DNA from: Streptomyces natalensis ATCC 27448
Lineage (GTDB): Bacteria; Actinomycetota; Actinomycetes; Streptomycetales; Streptomycetaceae
Assembly (NCBI RefSeq): GCF_000935125.1
Contig: NZ_JRKI01000008.1
Span: forward strand, 1-64,000
DNA: 64,000 nt
Direction: 5' to 3'
The notes below the pieces were generated by a model, which had not been told where the DNA came from, did not search any database, and was given only the letters and a program-made list of their open reading frames with translations. The translations under genes were made by a program, and so were the position numbers. This document shows positions 1-7,661 of the stretch, in pieces. How positions within the stretch are numbered: the stretch's first letter is position 1; each line of letters begins with the position of its first letter.

Positions 1-20
1 CCGCACCGTATGGTGCGGGG
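1..20. terminator. Partial hairpin terminator at the window edge
   Basis: CCGCACC and GGTGCGG form a 7-bp stem around GTAT, followed by a short pyrimidine run (CCTTTCT). It probably ends a gene to the left of the window and, being symmetric, could also stop the minus-strand operon that finishes at 141. The left arm may extend beyond the window. Confidence 0.55.
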
Positions 21-140
21 CCTTTCTGCATTATGGGGTTATGCGGGCGGGGGGAATTTAATGAGTCAGGTCTGTGGGGTGTCCAGACCTTTGCTGTGTA
101 CGGCTGCTGTGTGAGCCGTCGGCGGCCGAGAGCCAGCCTC

Positions 141-1451
141 TCAGAGGCGGCCCGCGGACTTGAGGGCGAGGTAGGCGTCCGCCAGGTCGGGGGCCAGGTG
201 GGTGGGCGTGGAATCAATGACGGTGATGCCGTGGTGGCGGAGGCGGTCTGCGATGTGGCGCCGGGCGGCGCGGGTTTGTTCCGCGGCTGCGGACTCGTAG
301 ACGGCCTGAGGGGTGTGGCGGCCGGCGGCCATTTCTTCGATACGGGGGTCGGCGACGGCCGCGACGATGATTTCGTTGCGTTGGGTGAGGCTGGGGAGGA
401 CGGGCAGAAGGGCTTCCTCCACGGGGGCCGTGTCGAGGCCGGTGAAGAGCACGATGAGGGACCGGCGCGGGGTGCGGCGGTGGATGGTGGCGGCCAGGCC
501 GCGCGCGTCCGCCTCGACGAGTTCGGACTCCAGGGGAGCCAGGGCGTCGGTCAGGGCGGGGAGCAGGTCGGCGGCGCTGTGGCCCTGCACGGAGGCTCGT
601 ATGCGGCGGTCGTAGGCGAGGAGGTCGACGCGGTCGCCGGCGCGTGTCGCCAGGGCGGCGAGCAGCAGGGCGGCGTCCATGGAGGCGTCGAGGCGGGGGA
701 TGTCGCCGACGCGGCCGGCGGAGGTGCGGCCGGTGTCCAGGACGAGGAGGATGCGGCGGTCGCGTTCGGGGCGCCAGGTGCGTACGGCGAGGGTTTGTTG
801 GCGGGCGGTGGCGCGCCAGTCGATGGAGCGGGTGTCGTCTCCGGGGGCGTAGTCGCGGAGGCTGTCGAATTCGGTGCCTTCGCCGCGGGTCAGGATGCTG
901 GTGCGGCCGTCGAGTTCGCGGAGCCGGGCCAGTTTGGCGGGGAGGTGCTTGCGGCTGGTGAAGGGCGGCAGCACGCGCAGGGTCCACGGCACGTGGTGGT
1001 GAGCTTGCCGGGCGGCCAGGCCGAGCGGGCCGTAGGAGCGGACGGTGACGCGGACCGCGTGGTGGTCACCTCGGCGGGTGGGGTGGAGCGGCGTGGTGAG
1101 GCGCCTGCGTTCGGCGGCGGGGATGTGGACGGTGTGACGGCTGGCCGCGATGTCGGTGCCGGGGTGGAAGGAGCTCGGGGGCCAGGCGTCGCGGACCTCG
1201 GCGCGCAGAGTGCGGCGGGTCGGGTTGGTGAGGGTGAGGTGTGTGTGGGCTTCGCCTGTTAGTCGAACTGTTGTGTCACCGGTTCGGGTGAAATGGAGCT
1301 TTCGCGCTGGCGCGGCGAGCGCGAGATCGCACAAAATTGCTATCAGCAAGGTGAGTTGGACGGTGAGGACACCGAGCCAGCTGGGGAGCACGAATCCGAC
1401 GAAGAGAGCTCCGACGGCGGCGATGAGGGCGGTGCGTCCGGTGAGGGCCAC
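141..1451 (-). CDS. DUF58 domain protein (MoxR-associated)
   Basis: 436 aa, GTG start 9 nt after the MoxR stop. Two hydrophobic segments lie in the first ~55 residues, then a beta-rich region, then the DUF58 signature around residues 190-215 (GEGTEFDSLRDYAPGDD followed by RSIDWRATAR). The C-terminal part resembles a von Willebrand A fold, with a LVLDTGRTSAG stretch in place of a clean MIDAS DxSxS. DUF58 proteins almost always sit beside MoxR AAA+ ATPases, which are thought to act as chaperones that insert cofactors or remodel vWA-type partners. This is the last gene of a five-gene minus-strand operon. The family is certain; the specific function is unknown. Confidence 0.9.
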   Translation of the reverse strand: MALTGRTALIAAVGALFVGFVLPSWLGVLTVQLTLLIAILCDLALAAPARKLHFTRTGDTTVRLTGEAHTHLTLTNPTRRTLRAEVRDAWPPSSFHPGTDIAASRHTVHIPAAERRRLTTPLHPTRRGDHHAVRVTVRSYGPLGLAARQAHHHVPWTLRVLPPFTSRKHLPAKLARLRELDGRTSILTRGEGTEFDSLRDYAPGDDTRSIDWRATARQQTLAVRTWRPERDRRILLVLDTGRTSAGRVGDIPRLDASMDAALLLAALATRAGDRVDLLAYDRRIRASVQGHSAADLLPALTDALAPLESELVEADARGLAATIHRRTPRRSLIVLFTGLDTAPVEEALLPVLPSLTQRNEIIVAAVADPRIEEMAAGRHTPQAVYESAAAEQTRAARRHIADRLRHHGITVIDSTPTHLAPDLADAYLALKSAGRL

Positions 1452-1460
1452 GGCGTCGCC

Positions 1461-2426
1461 TCAGCGGGGAACGGGGAGGTGGGCGAGCACGGCGTTGATG
1501 ACGGAGTCGGCGGTGACTCCCTCCATCTCCGCTTCGGGGCGGAGATGGATGCGGTGACGGAGTGTGGGGAGCGCAAGGGCCTTGACGTCGTCGGGGGTGA
1601 CGTAGTCGCGGCCGGTGAGCCAGGCCCAGGCTCGGGAAGTGGCGAGCAAGGCGGTGGCTCCTCGGGGGGAAACACCGAGGGACAGTGAGGGGGATTCGCG
1701 GGTGGCACGGCAGATATCGACGATGTAGCCGGTGACTTCGGGGGCGACGGTGGTCTTGGCGACGGCGGCCCGGGCCGCCTCGAGGTCGGTGGCGGAGGCT
1801 ACGGGGCGCAGGCCCGCGGCACGGAGGTCGCGGGGGCTGAAGCCGTCCACGTGGCGCGTGAGGATGTCTATTTCGTCCTGGCGGGCCGGGAGCGGGATGG
1901 TCAGTTTCAGCAGGAAGCGGTCGAGCTGCGCCTCGGGGAGAGGGTAAGTGCCCTCGTATTCCACGGGGTTCTGGGTGGCCGCTACGAGGAAGGGCTCCGG
2001 CAGGGGCCGGGGGGTGCCGTCGACGGTCACCTGACGCTCCTCCATTGCTTCGAGGAGGGAGGCCTGGGTTTTGGGAGGCGTGCGGTTGATCTCGTCGGCG
2101 AGAAGGAGGTTGGTGAATACGGGACCGGGCTGGAAGGAGAATTCGGCGCTGCGGGCGTCGTAGACCAGGGAGCCGGTGACATCACTCGGCATCAGGTCGG
2201 GGGTGAACTGGACGCGTTTGGTGTCGAGTTCGAGGGTGGCCGACAGGGCTCGTACGAGCAGGGTCTTGGCGACGCCGGGGACGCCTTCGAGGAGCACATG
2301 GCCGCGGCAGAGCAGCGCGACGACCAGACCGGTGACGGCGGGGTCCTGGCCGACGACGGCCTTGGCTATCTCGGTGCGGAGCGCTTCGAGGGAGGCTCGG
2401 GCGCTGTCAGCGGTCGGGGTGCTCAC
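1461..2426 (-). CDS. MoxR family AAA+ ATPase
   Basis: 321 aa, GTG start that overlaps the end of the upstream DUF4350 gene by 20 bp, which suggests translational coupling. Walker A is the MoxR form GVPGVAKT (residues ~49-56), Walker B reads LLLADEINR (~109-117), and the sensor segment ATQNPVEYEGTYPLPEAQLDRF is typical. The C-terminal lid domain is complete and the length is normal for the family. MoxR ATPases are cytoplasmic and form hexamers that remodel partner proteins. The partner here should be the DUF58 protein directly downstream. Family assignment is very secure; the biological process is not known from sequence. Confidence 0.95.
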   Translation of the reverse strand: MSTPTADSARASLEALRTEIAKAVVGQDPAVTGLVVALLCRGHVLLEGVPGVAKTLLVRALSATLELDTKRVQFTPDLMPSDVTGSLVYDARSAEFSFQPGPVFTNLLLADEINRTPPKTQASLLEAMEERQVTVDGTPRPLPEPFLVAATQNPVEYEGTYPLPEAQLDRFLLKLTIPLPARQDEIDILTRHVDGFSPRDLRAAGLRPVASATDLEAARAAVAKTTVAPEVTGYIVDICRATRESPSLSLGVSPRGATALLATSRAWAWLTGRDYVTPDDVKALALPTLRHRIHLRPEAEMEGVTADSVINAVLAHLPVPR

Positions 2427-3651
2427 GGGGGGCGTGCCTCTCTTGGGAAACGATCGAGGTTTTGAGTGCGTCGAGTTGGTCGGCCAGCTGCACCAGCGCC
2501 TTGTCGTCCGCGGGAGTAGGGCCGAAGAGCAGGGAGTGCAGGTCGGATTCGGCTGCGGGCGGGCTGGTCAGGTGGGCGTGCACGGCGGGGAGAAGGATGT
2601 CGGGGGTGTGGGCGTGCGTGGGGGGCACGCCGATGAGCGGGGCGAGCCGGGTGCGGGTGGCGGCGCGCAGGACGGCGGAGGCGCGGTCGCGGGCGTGGGC
2701 CTGTTCGTACAGCCGGGCGTGGCCTTCGGTGGTCTCGGCGGCCGGCACGGTGACCGGCAGCCGTTCGGGCACCAGGGGACCGAGTCGGCGGGTGCGCCAC
2801 AGGGCCGCGAAGGCGGCGGCGAAGGCGAGTTGGAGCAGCCCCCAGCTCCAGCCGGAGGGGAGGAGATCGAGGAAGCCGCGCTGGTCCGAATCCTGTGGGG
2901 TCGAGGGGTCGCTTGCGGAATCGCTCAGGGAGGGGAGGTACCAGACCAGATGTTCGTGGTCACCGAGGAGTTGAAGGGCCAGCGAGGCGTTGCCGCGCTC
3001 GGCGAGGTGGCGGTTGTAGAGGAAGTCGGGGGAGCCGAGAAGGACGGTGTCGCGGCCGGCGTGGGGGGCCGGCAGTCGCAGCAGAGTGGGCAGGCCGCGG
3101 CTGGGGTAGCAGCGGTCGGCGGTGCGGTCGGGGGACAGGAAACCGAGGCCGCCCAGGAGGGCTGTGCCCGCGCGGCGGGCGGCGGGCAGCGAACACGCCG
3201 GCCGAAGTACCGAGGAGCGTGCCGCGGACTCGGCCGTGACTCCAGGGGCGAAGGTGTCGAGGGCGGCGGTGCCGGGAGCGACCAGGACGACGCGGCCGGG
3301 GGTGTGGGCGGTCGCCATGTGCAGGCCGGTCAGCTGGGGTGCGGTCAGCAGGTCGGGCTCGGCGATCAGGAGCGTGGTGTTCGGCCCGGACGCGGCCGCG
3401 GCCTCCTCGGAGGTGGTCACGACCTGGGTGTCAACGCCGCGGGCGGCCAGGAGTTGGGCGAGGGCCCGGCTCCCGGTGCGGTCCGCCGAGCGGGGGTCGA
3501 GCCGGCCGTGCTGCTCGTTGGACTGGAGGGCGGCGAGCAGCACACCGGTCACGACGAGCAGAAGGAGCGCGAGCAGCAGCCCGCGGGACCGATGCCACAC
3601 GCGGCGGGCGGTGACGGACGGGGCGACGGGGTCTGTGGTGGCCGTGCTCAT
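2407..3651 (-). CDS. DUF4350 domain membrane protein
   Basis: 414 aa, ATG start with a GGAG ribosome site ~6 nt upstream and a 4-bp overlap with the DUF4129 gene. One membrane segment lies near residues 24-42, then a large extracytoplasmic region that begins with DPRSADRTGSRALAQLLAARGV and contains a GATase-like motif cluster (TTLLIAEPD, VVLVAPG), then a second membrane segment near residue 275 (WSWGLLQLAFAAAFAALW). A cytoplasmic tail of about 120 residues follows. DUF4350 proteins are regular members of actinobacterial MoxR/DUF58 operons and have no assigned biochemical role. Two membrane spans with an outside domain suggest a sensor or scaffold, but that is inference. Confidence 0.88.
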   Translation of the reverse strand: MSTATTDPVAPSVTARRVWHRSRGLLLALLLLVVTGVLLAALQSNEQHGRLDPRSADRTGSRALAQLLAARGVDTQVVTTSEEAAAASGPNTTLLIAEPDLLTAPQLTGLHMATAHTPGRVVLVAPGTAALDTFAPGVTAESAARSSVLRPACSLPAARRAGTALLGGLGFLSPDRTADRCYPSRGLPTLLRLPAPHAGRDTVLLGSPDFLYNRHLAERGNASLALQLLGDHEHLVWYLPSLSDSASDPSTPQDSDQRGFLDLLPSGWSWGLLQLAFAAAFAALWRTRRLGPLVPERLPVTVPAAETTEGHARLYEQAHARDRASAVLRAATRTRLAPLIGVPPTHAHTPDILLPAVHAHLTSPPAAESDLHSLLFGPTPADDKALVQLADQLDALKTSIVSQERHAPREHPDR

Positions 3652-4340
3652 CCGCGGCTCCTGGCCGGGGCGGTGGTGAGAGCGGGCTTGGCGTGTTGCA
3701 GGTCGCTGTCGAGGGCGGCCATGAGGGCGTACTCCCGCTCGGTTCCGGGGCGCCCGCCGTATGTGACGTCGTCAAAGGTACGGGCCGCGGCGCGCAGCCG
3801 GTCGGCATGCGAGGGGAGCAACCGGCCGACGATGGCCACGGCTTCGTCGGCGGTGCGGCCGGGGCCAGGCGTGAGCAGTGCCCGCTCTTCCAGGGCCAGG
3901 ACCAGGGCGCGCATGCGTTCCTGGATCGCCCGGCTCCACAGGTTGTCGGCGGCGAGCAGGTCGGCGGCCGCACGGTGTTCGGCGGCGGTGCGCGGGGTGT
4001 CCGTGAAGAGGGTGCCGCCGGTGGTCGGGGTGCGGCGTATCGCGCCGAGCCGCAGTCGTAGCGCGACGATCAGCAGCACCACCGCCGCGGCGACGGTGAC
4101 GAGCCCGAGCCAGCCGCCCGGTGTGGCGCCGGCGGCCGTGTGGAACAGCTCGTCGACGCGGTCCCAGAACCAGTTCAGCGCCTGTTGGAGGGGATTGGGG
4201 TCGTGCTGGTGGTACCGGGGATCGGACAGTTCGCGTTCCGCCGCCTCGCGGGCGGGCACGCGCGGTGTCCGCACCGGTATGTCGTCGTCGGAGCGCGCCA
4301 TGAGCCGGCCGAGTGCGGCCGTATTCCCCCCTGTTGTCAC
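3648..4340 (-). CDS. DUF4129 domain membrane protein
   Basis: 230 aa. It begins MTTGGNTAALGRLMARSDDDIPV and has a single strong membrane segment at residues ~79-97 (WLGLVTVAAAVVLLIVALRL). The C-terminal soluble part (~120-215) is the DUF4129 region, helical, with the typical RAIQERMRALVLALEERALL segment. In related operons this domain is often fused to transglutaminase-like proteins; here it stands alone. Its start lies 4 nt after the stop of the GPDPase-type membrane gene and its stop overlaps the DUF4350 start, so it is firmly within the operon. Function unknown. Confidence 0.87.
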   Translation of the reverse strand: MTTGGNTAALGRLMARSDDDIPVRTPRVPAREAAERELSDPRYHQHDPNPLQQALNWFWDRVDELFHTAAGATPGGWLGLVTVAAAVVLLIVALRLRLGAIRRTPTTGGTLFTDTPRTAAEHRAAADLLAADNLWSRAIQERMRALVLALEERALLTPGPGRTADEAVAIVGRLLPSHADRLRAAARTFDDVTYGGRPGTEREYALMAALDSDLQHAKPALTTAPARSRG

Positions 4341-4344
4341 CGCA

Positions 4345-5661
4345 TCAGCTTCCCGGAGTGGTGTCGGTGGGTGTGTCGGATCCGGCCGGTCCCGTCGGTG
4401 CGTTGCCGTAGCCGGACAGGCCGGCGGCGCGGGCGAGTTCGAGGTCGAGGGCTTCGCGGCGGATGCGCTGGTCCATGTAGAGGAGTGCGGTCACGCCCGC
4501 GCTGATCGGGAAGGTGAGGGCGGAGCTGATGACGGCTCCGATGCCGATCACGATCAGGAAGGTCCAGCCGGTGGTGTCGCTGGTGCCGTTGGCCCAGTCC
4601 ATCAGGCTCTCGCCGTCGACGATGAAGGCGATGAGGGTGGCCGGGATCTGGATGATCGACTCGATCAGGGCGACGATCAGGAAGGCGAGGAGCTGGATCC
4701 CCAGGACCCGCCACCAGGAGCCGCGTACCAGCTTGGCGGAGCGGCGCATGGAGGCGATGACCCCCTGCTTCTCCAGCATCAGCGCCGGGGAGGCGAGGCT
4801 GTAGCGGACCGCCAGCCAGATGCTGACGACGAAGCCGGCCAGGCCGCCGAGCACGATGAGGAGCAGGCCCGGTGCGAGGCTGCCGGAGGACGTCAGGATG
4901 ATGCCGGGAGTCAGGCCGACCGCCACGATGGCGAAGAGCATCAGGGGGAACAGGAGCAGCAGGCCGAGCAGACGCGGGAGTTGGCCGCGGGCGTCCTGCC
5001 AGGCATCGGCGGTGGTGACCGGGCGGCCGAGGACGGCGCGGCTGGTGACCATGGTCAGCAGGCCCGTGGCGATGAGGGTGGCGAGCAGTCCGATCAGCGA
5101 GGTGACGGCGCTTCCGGCGAGGGCCTGGCCGGTATCGCGCAGGGCCTGGCGCAATGCCGGGCCGGAGCCGGTGTCCGGGGCGGGCCGGCGGCCGGGGAGC
5201 CACAGTCCGCTGACGACCGTGATGAGGGTCTGCGAAACGGCCGCGACGATCAGCGATATGCCGAGCACCGTGCGCCAGTGGGCGCGCATGGTGGAGGCCG
5301 CGCCGTCGAGGATTTCGCCGACGCCGAGCGGACGCAGCGGGATGACGCCGGGCTTGGCGGCCGGCGGGGCAGGGGACCAGCCGCCGCCCCATGCGGGGCC
5401 GCCGCTCCCCTGCGGGCCGTGCCAGCCGCCCTGTTGGGGGATGGCTCCGGCGCGGGAGCGGGCGCCGCCCTGTGCGGGGATTCCGGCGGGCGAGGACCAC
5501 TGGCCGGCGGGCGGCTGCTGCTTGGACCAGTTCGGCGGGGTCGGCTGCTCGGCGGCGGGCTCGTCCGGGGCGGTCTGCGGGTCGGGCTGCTCCTGGGGGC
5601 CGCGGTCCGGCTCGTCGGAGGGGGCGGATCCGGGCGAGGCCCAGCCCGGAGAGTTGTTCAT
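4345..5661 (-). CDS. Glycerophosphodiester phosphodiesterase-type membrane protein
   Basis: 438 aa, first gene of the minus-strand operon, with a good AAGGAG site 5 nt before the ATG. Residues 1-110 are Pro/Gln/Gly-rich and probably disordered in the cytoplasm. From ~115 the sequence PLGVGEILDGAASTMRAHWRTVLGISLIV starts a polytopic region of about six membrane spans that matches the membrane domain found at the N-terminus of some glycerophosphoryl diester phosphodiesterases. There is no catalytic phosphodiesterase domain, so an enzymatic role should not be assumed. Its position ahead of DUF4129/DUF4350/MoxR/DUF58 suggests a membrane platform for that system. Confidence 0.85.
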   Translation of the reverse strand: MNNSPGWASPGSAPSDEPDRGPQEQPDPQTAPDEPAAEQPTPPNWSKQQPPAGQWSSPAGIPAQGGARSRAGAIPQQGGWHGPQGSGGPAWGGGWSPAPPAAKPGVIPLRPLGVGEILDGAASTMRAHWRTVLGISLIVAAVSQTLITVVSGLWLPGRRPAPDTGSGPALRQALRDTGQALAGSAVTSLIGLLATLIATGLLTMVTSRAVLGRPVTTADAWQDARGQLPRLLGLLLLFPLMLFAIVAVGLTPGIILTSSGSLAPGLLLIVLGGLAGFVVSIWLAVRYSLASPALMLEKQGVIASMRRSAKLVRGSWWRVLGIQLLAFLIVALIESIIQIPATLIAFIVDGESLMDWANGTSDTTGWTFLIVIGIGAVISSALTFPISAGVTALLYMDQRIRREALDLELARAAGLSGYGNAPTGPAGSDTPTDTTPGS

Positions 5662-5813
5662 CTTCGCTCCTTCGTGCTGCCGGTCCGCCGCGGCGGCCGG
5701 GGTCCGGGATCCGCGGTGTCAGTCATCGTGTCATGGCGGACGGTTTTGTGTACCCGGGCCCTGAGCAGTGCGGGACCTTCTGTTCGGGGCGGTATCGACG
5801 GCAGACTGAACCA

Positions 5814-6986
5814 GTGGCCGATCACTACGAGGTGTCTGAGGCGGGCGCGCAAGCGCTCGGAATCCCGTCGTTGCGCTGGGCGGAGCCACCCGAGGGGCCG
5901 GTGGTGGTGCTCCTCGACCAGACCCGGCTGCCGGCGGAGGAGGCCGAGCTGGTCTGTACGGACGTACCGGCGCTGGTGCAGGCGATCCGGACGCTGGCGG
6001 TGCGCGGTGCGCCGCTGCTGGGCATCGCGGGTGCCTATGGGGTCGCTTTGGCGGCGGCGCGTGGGTTCGATGTGGACGAAGCGGTGGAGATACTGGCGCA
6101 TGCCCGGCCGACCGCGGTCAATCTCGGGTACGGCGTGCGGCGGGCGGCCGCCGCTTACCGTGAGGCGGCTGGTCGCGGGGGCGGTCCGGAGGCCGCGGCG
6201 GCTGCGGCGCTGGCCGAGGCGCGGGCCGTCCATGCGGAGGACATCGAGGCCAGTGCGCGGATGGCGGATCACGGGCTGGCGCTCTTGGGAGAGCTGCTGC
6301 CGGGCGGTGGTCACCGGTTGCTTACGCACTGCAATACGGGGCACCTGGTGTCCGGGGGCGAGGGGACCGCCCTGGCCGTGGCGCGGGCCGCGCACCGGGC
6401 CGGTGAGCTGCGACGGCTGTGGGTGGACGAGACGCGGCCGCTGTTGCAGGGGGCGCGGCTGACGGCGTACGAGGCGGCGCGGGCGGGCATGGCGTACAGC
6501 GTGCTCGCGGACGGGGCGGCGGGATCGCTGTTCGCCGCGGGCGAGGTGGACGCGGTGCTGATCGGCGCGGACCGCATCGCGGCGGACGGGTCGGTAGCCA
6601 ACAAGGTCGGCAGCTATCCGCTGGCGGTGCTGGCGCGCTATCACCACGTGCCGTTCGTGGTGGTGGCGCCGACCACCACGGTGGATTTCGAGACGGAAGA
6701 GGGTGCGGACATAGAGGTGGAGCAGCGGCCGGGCAGCGAGGTGACGGAGTTCTCGTTGCCGTACGGACAGGGGCCCGGGGAGGGTTCCGGGGTAGGCGTC
6801 GCGGTGGCGCCGGTGGGCGCGCAGGCCTACAACCCGGCGTTTGATGTGACTCCTCCCGAGCTGGTGACGGCGATCGTGACGGAGGCCGGAGTGGTCTCGC
6901 CGGTCACGCGGGAAGGGCTTGTGCGAGTGTGTTCCACATCACGATGGAGTAAGTCACGATCAGGTAATGGGATGATGGCCGAATGA
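5814..6986 (+). CDS. mtnA: S-methyl-5-thioribose-1-phosphate isomerase
   Basis: About 390 aa from the GTG that gives VADHYEV; the usual length is ~350-385. The enzyme converts methylthioribose-1-phosphate to methylthioribulose-1-phosphate in methionine salvage and belongs to the eIF2B-like fold. Visible family motifs include VRGAPLLGIAGAYG, LTHCNTG (active-site Cys), DETRPLLQGARLTA and LIGADRIAADGSVANKVGSY (active-site Asp). An in-frame ATG at 5733 would add 27 residues unlike the family, so the GTG is preferred although its ribosome site is weak. The stop overlaps the mtrA start (ATGA), so mtnA may feed transcription into mtrAB. The last ~20 residues are a nonconserved tail. Confidence 0.92.
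   Translation: MADHYEVSEAGAQALGIPSLRWAEPPEGPVVVLLDQTRLPAEEAELVCTDVPALVQAIRTLAVRGAPLLGIAGAYGVALAAARGFDVDEAVEILAHARPTAVNLGYGVRRAAAAYREAAGRGGGPEAAAAAALAEARAVHAEDIEASARMADHGLALLGELLPGGGHRLLTHCNTGHLVSGGEGTALAVARAAHRAGELRRLWVDETRPLLQGARLTAYEAARAGMAYSVLADGAAGSLFAAGEVDAVLIGADRIAADGSVANKVGSYPLAVLARYHHVPFVVVAPTTTVDFETEEGADIEVEQRPGSEVTEFSLPYGQGPGEGSGVGVAVAPVGAQAYNPAFDVTPPELVTAIVTEAGVVSPVTREGLVRVCSTSRWSKSRSGNGMMAE
6953..6968 (+). promoter_or_regulatory. Possible MtrA-type direct repeat before mtrA
   Basis: GTCAC and GTAAT are arranged head to tail with an 11-bp period (GTCAC-N6-GTAAT), ending 14 nt before the mtrA start and inside the mtnA coding region. OmpR-family regulators bind direct repeats of about this period, and published MtrA sites contain GTNAC-like half sites. 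Autoregulation is therefore plausible, but the second half is imperfect. Confidence 0.35.
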
Positions 6987-7660
6987 AGGGACGCGTCCTG
7001 GTCGTCGACGACGACACCGCACTGGCAGAGATGCTCGGCATCGTGCTGCGTGGCGAAGGCTTTGAACCGTCGTTCGTGTCGGACGGTGACAAGGCCCTGG
7101 CCGCCTTCCGCGAGACCAAGCCCGATCTTGTGCTGCTCGACCTGATGCTGCCCGGACGGGACGGTATCGAGGTCTGCCGGCTGATCCGGGCCGAGTCCGG
7201 GGTACCGATCGTGATGCTGACCGCCAAGAGCGACACCGTGGATGTGGTGGTCGGGCTCGAGTCGGGCGCGGACGACTACATCGTCAAGCCGTTCAAGCCC
7301 AAGGAGCTGGTGGCCCGGATCCGGGCGCGGCTGCGGCGCTCGGAGGAGCCGGCGCCCGAGCAGCTGGCGATCGGTGACCTGGTCATCGATGTGGCGGGGC
7401 ACTCCGTGAAGCGGGGCGGGCAGTCGATCGCGCTGACCCCGCTGGAGTTCGATCTGCTGGTGGCGCTGGCGCGCAAGCCGTGGCAGGTGTTCACCCGCGA
7501 GGTGCTGCTCGAGCAGGTCTGGGGCTATCGGCACGCCGCCGACACCCGGCTGGTCAATGTCCACGTGCAGCGGCTGCGTTCCAAGGTCGAGCGGGATCCG
7601 GAGCGTCCGGAGATCGTGGTGACCGTGCGCGGTGTCGGCTACAAGGCCGGGCCGAGCTGA
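6983..7660 (+). CDS. mtrA: Two-component response regulator MtrA
   Basis: 225 aa, OmpR/PhoB family. The receiver domain (1-118) has acidic residues D9-D11, phospho-acceptor D53 in LLDLMLPG, the Thr/Lys switch in IVMLTAKS, and GADDYIVKPFKPKEL. The C-terminal winged helix (130-225) has TPLEFDLLVALARKPWQVFTREVLLEQVWGY and ends VRGVGYK. MtrA is the conserved actinobacterial regulator of cell-wall turnover, osmotic response and, in Streptomyces, development and antibiotic genes. Its ATG overlaps the mtnA stop, and the kinase gene follows 1 nt downstream. Identity is secure from motifs and from the mtrA-mtrB-lpqB order. Confidence 0.98.
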   Translation: MKGRVLVVDDDTALAEMLGIVLRGEGFEPSFVSDGDKALAAFRETKPDLVLLDLMLPGRDGIEVCRLIRAESGVPIVMLTAKSDTVDVVVGLESGADDYIVKPFKPKELVARIRARLRRSEEPAPEQLAIGDLVIDVAGHSVKRGGQSIALTPLEFDLLVALARKPWQVFTREVLLEQVWGYRHAADTRLVNVHVQRLRSKVERDPERPEIVVTVRGVGYKAGPS

Positions 7661-7661
7661 G

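Noticed and set aside
5733..5813. An upstream ATG for mtnA giving 27 more residues
   Set aside because: The extra residues (MADGFVYPGPEQ...) do not look like the family N-terminus and take up the divergent promoter space; the GTG at 5814 starts the conserved region.
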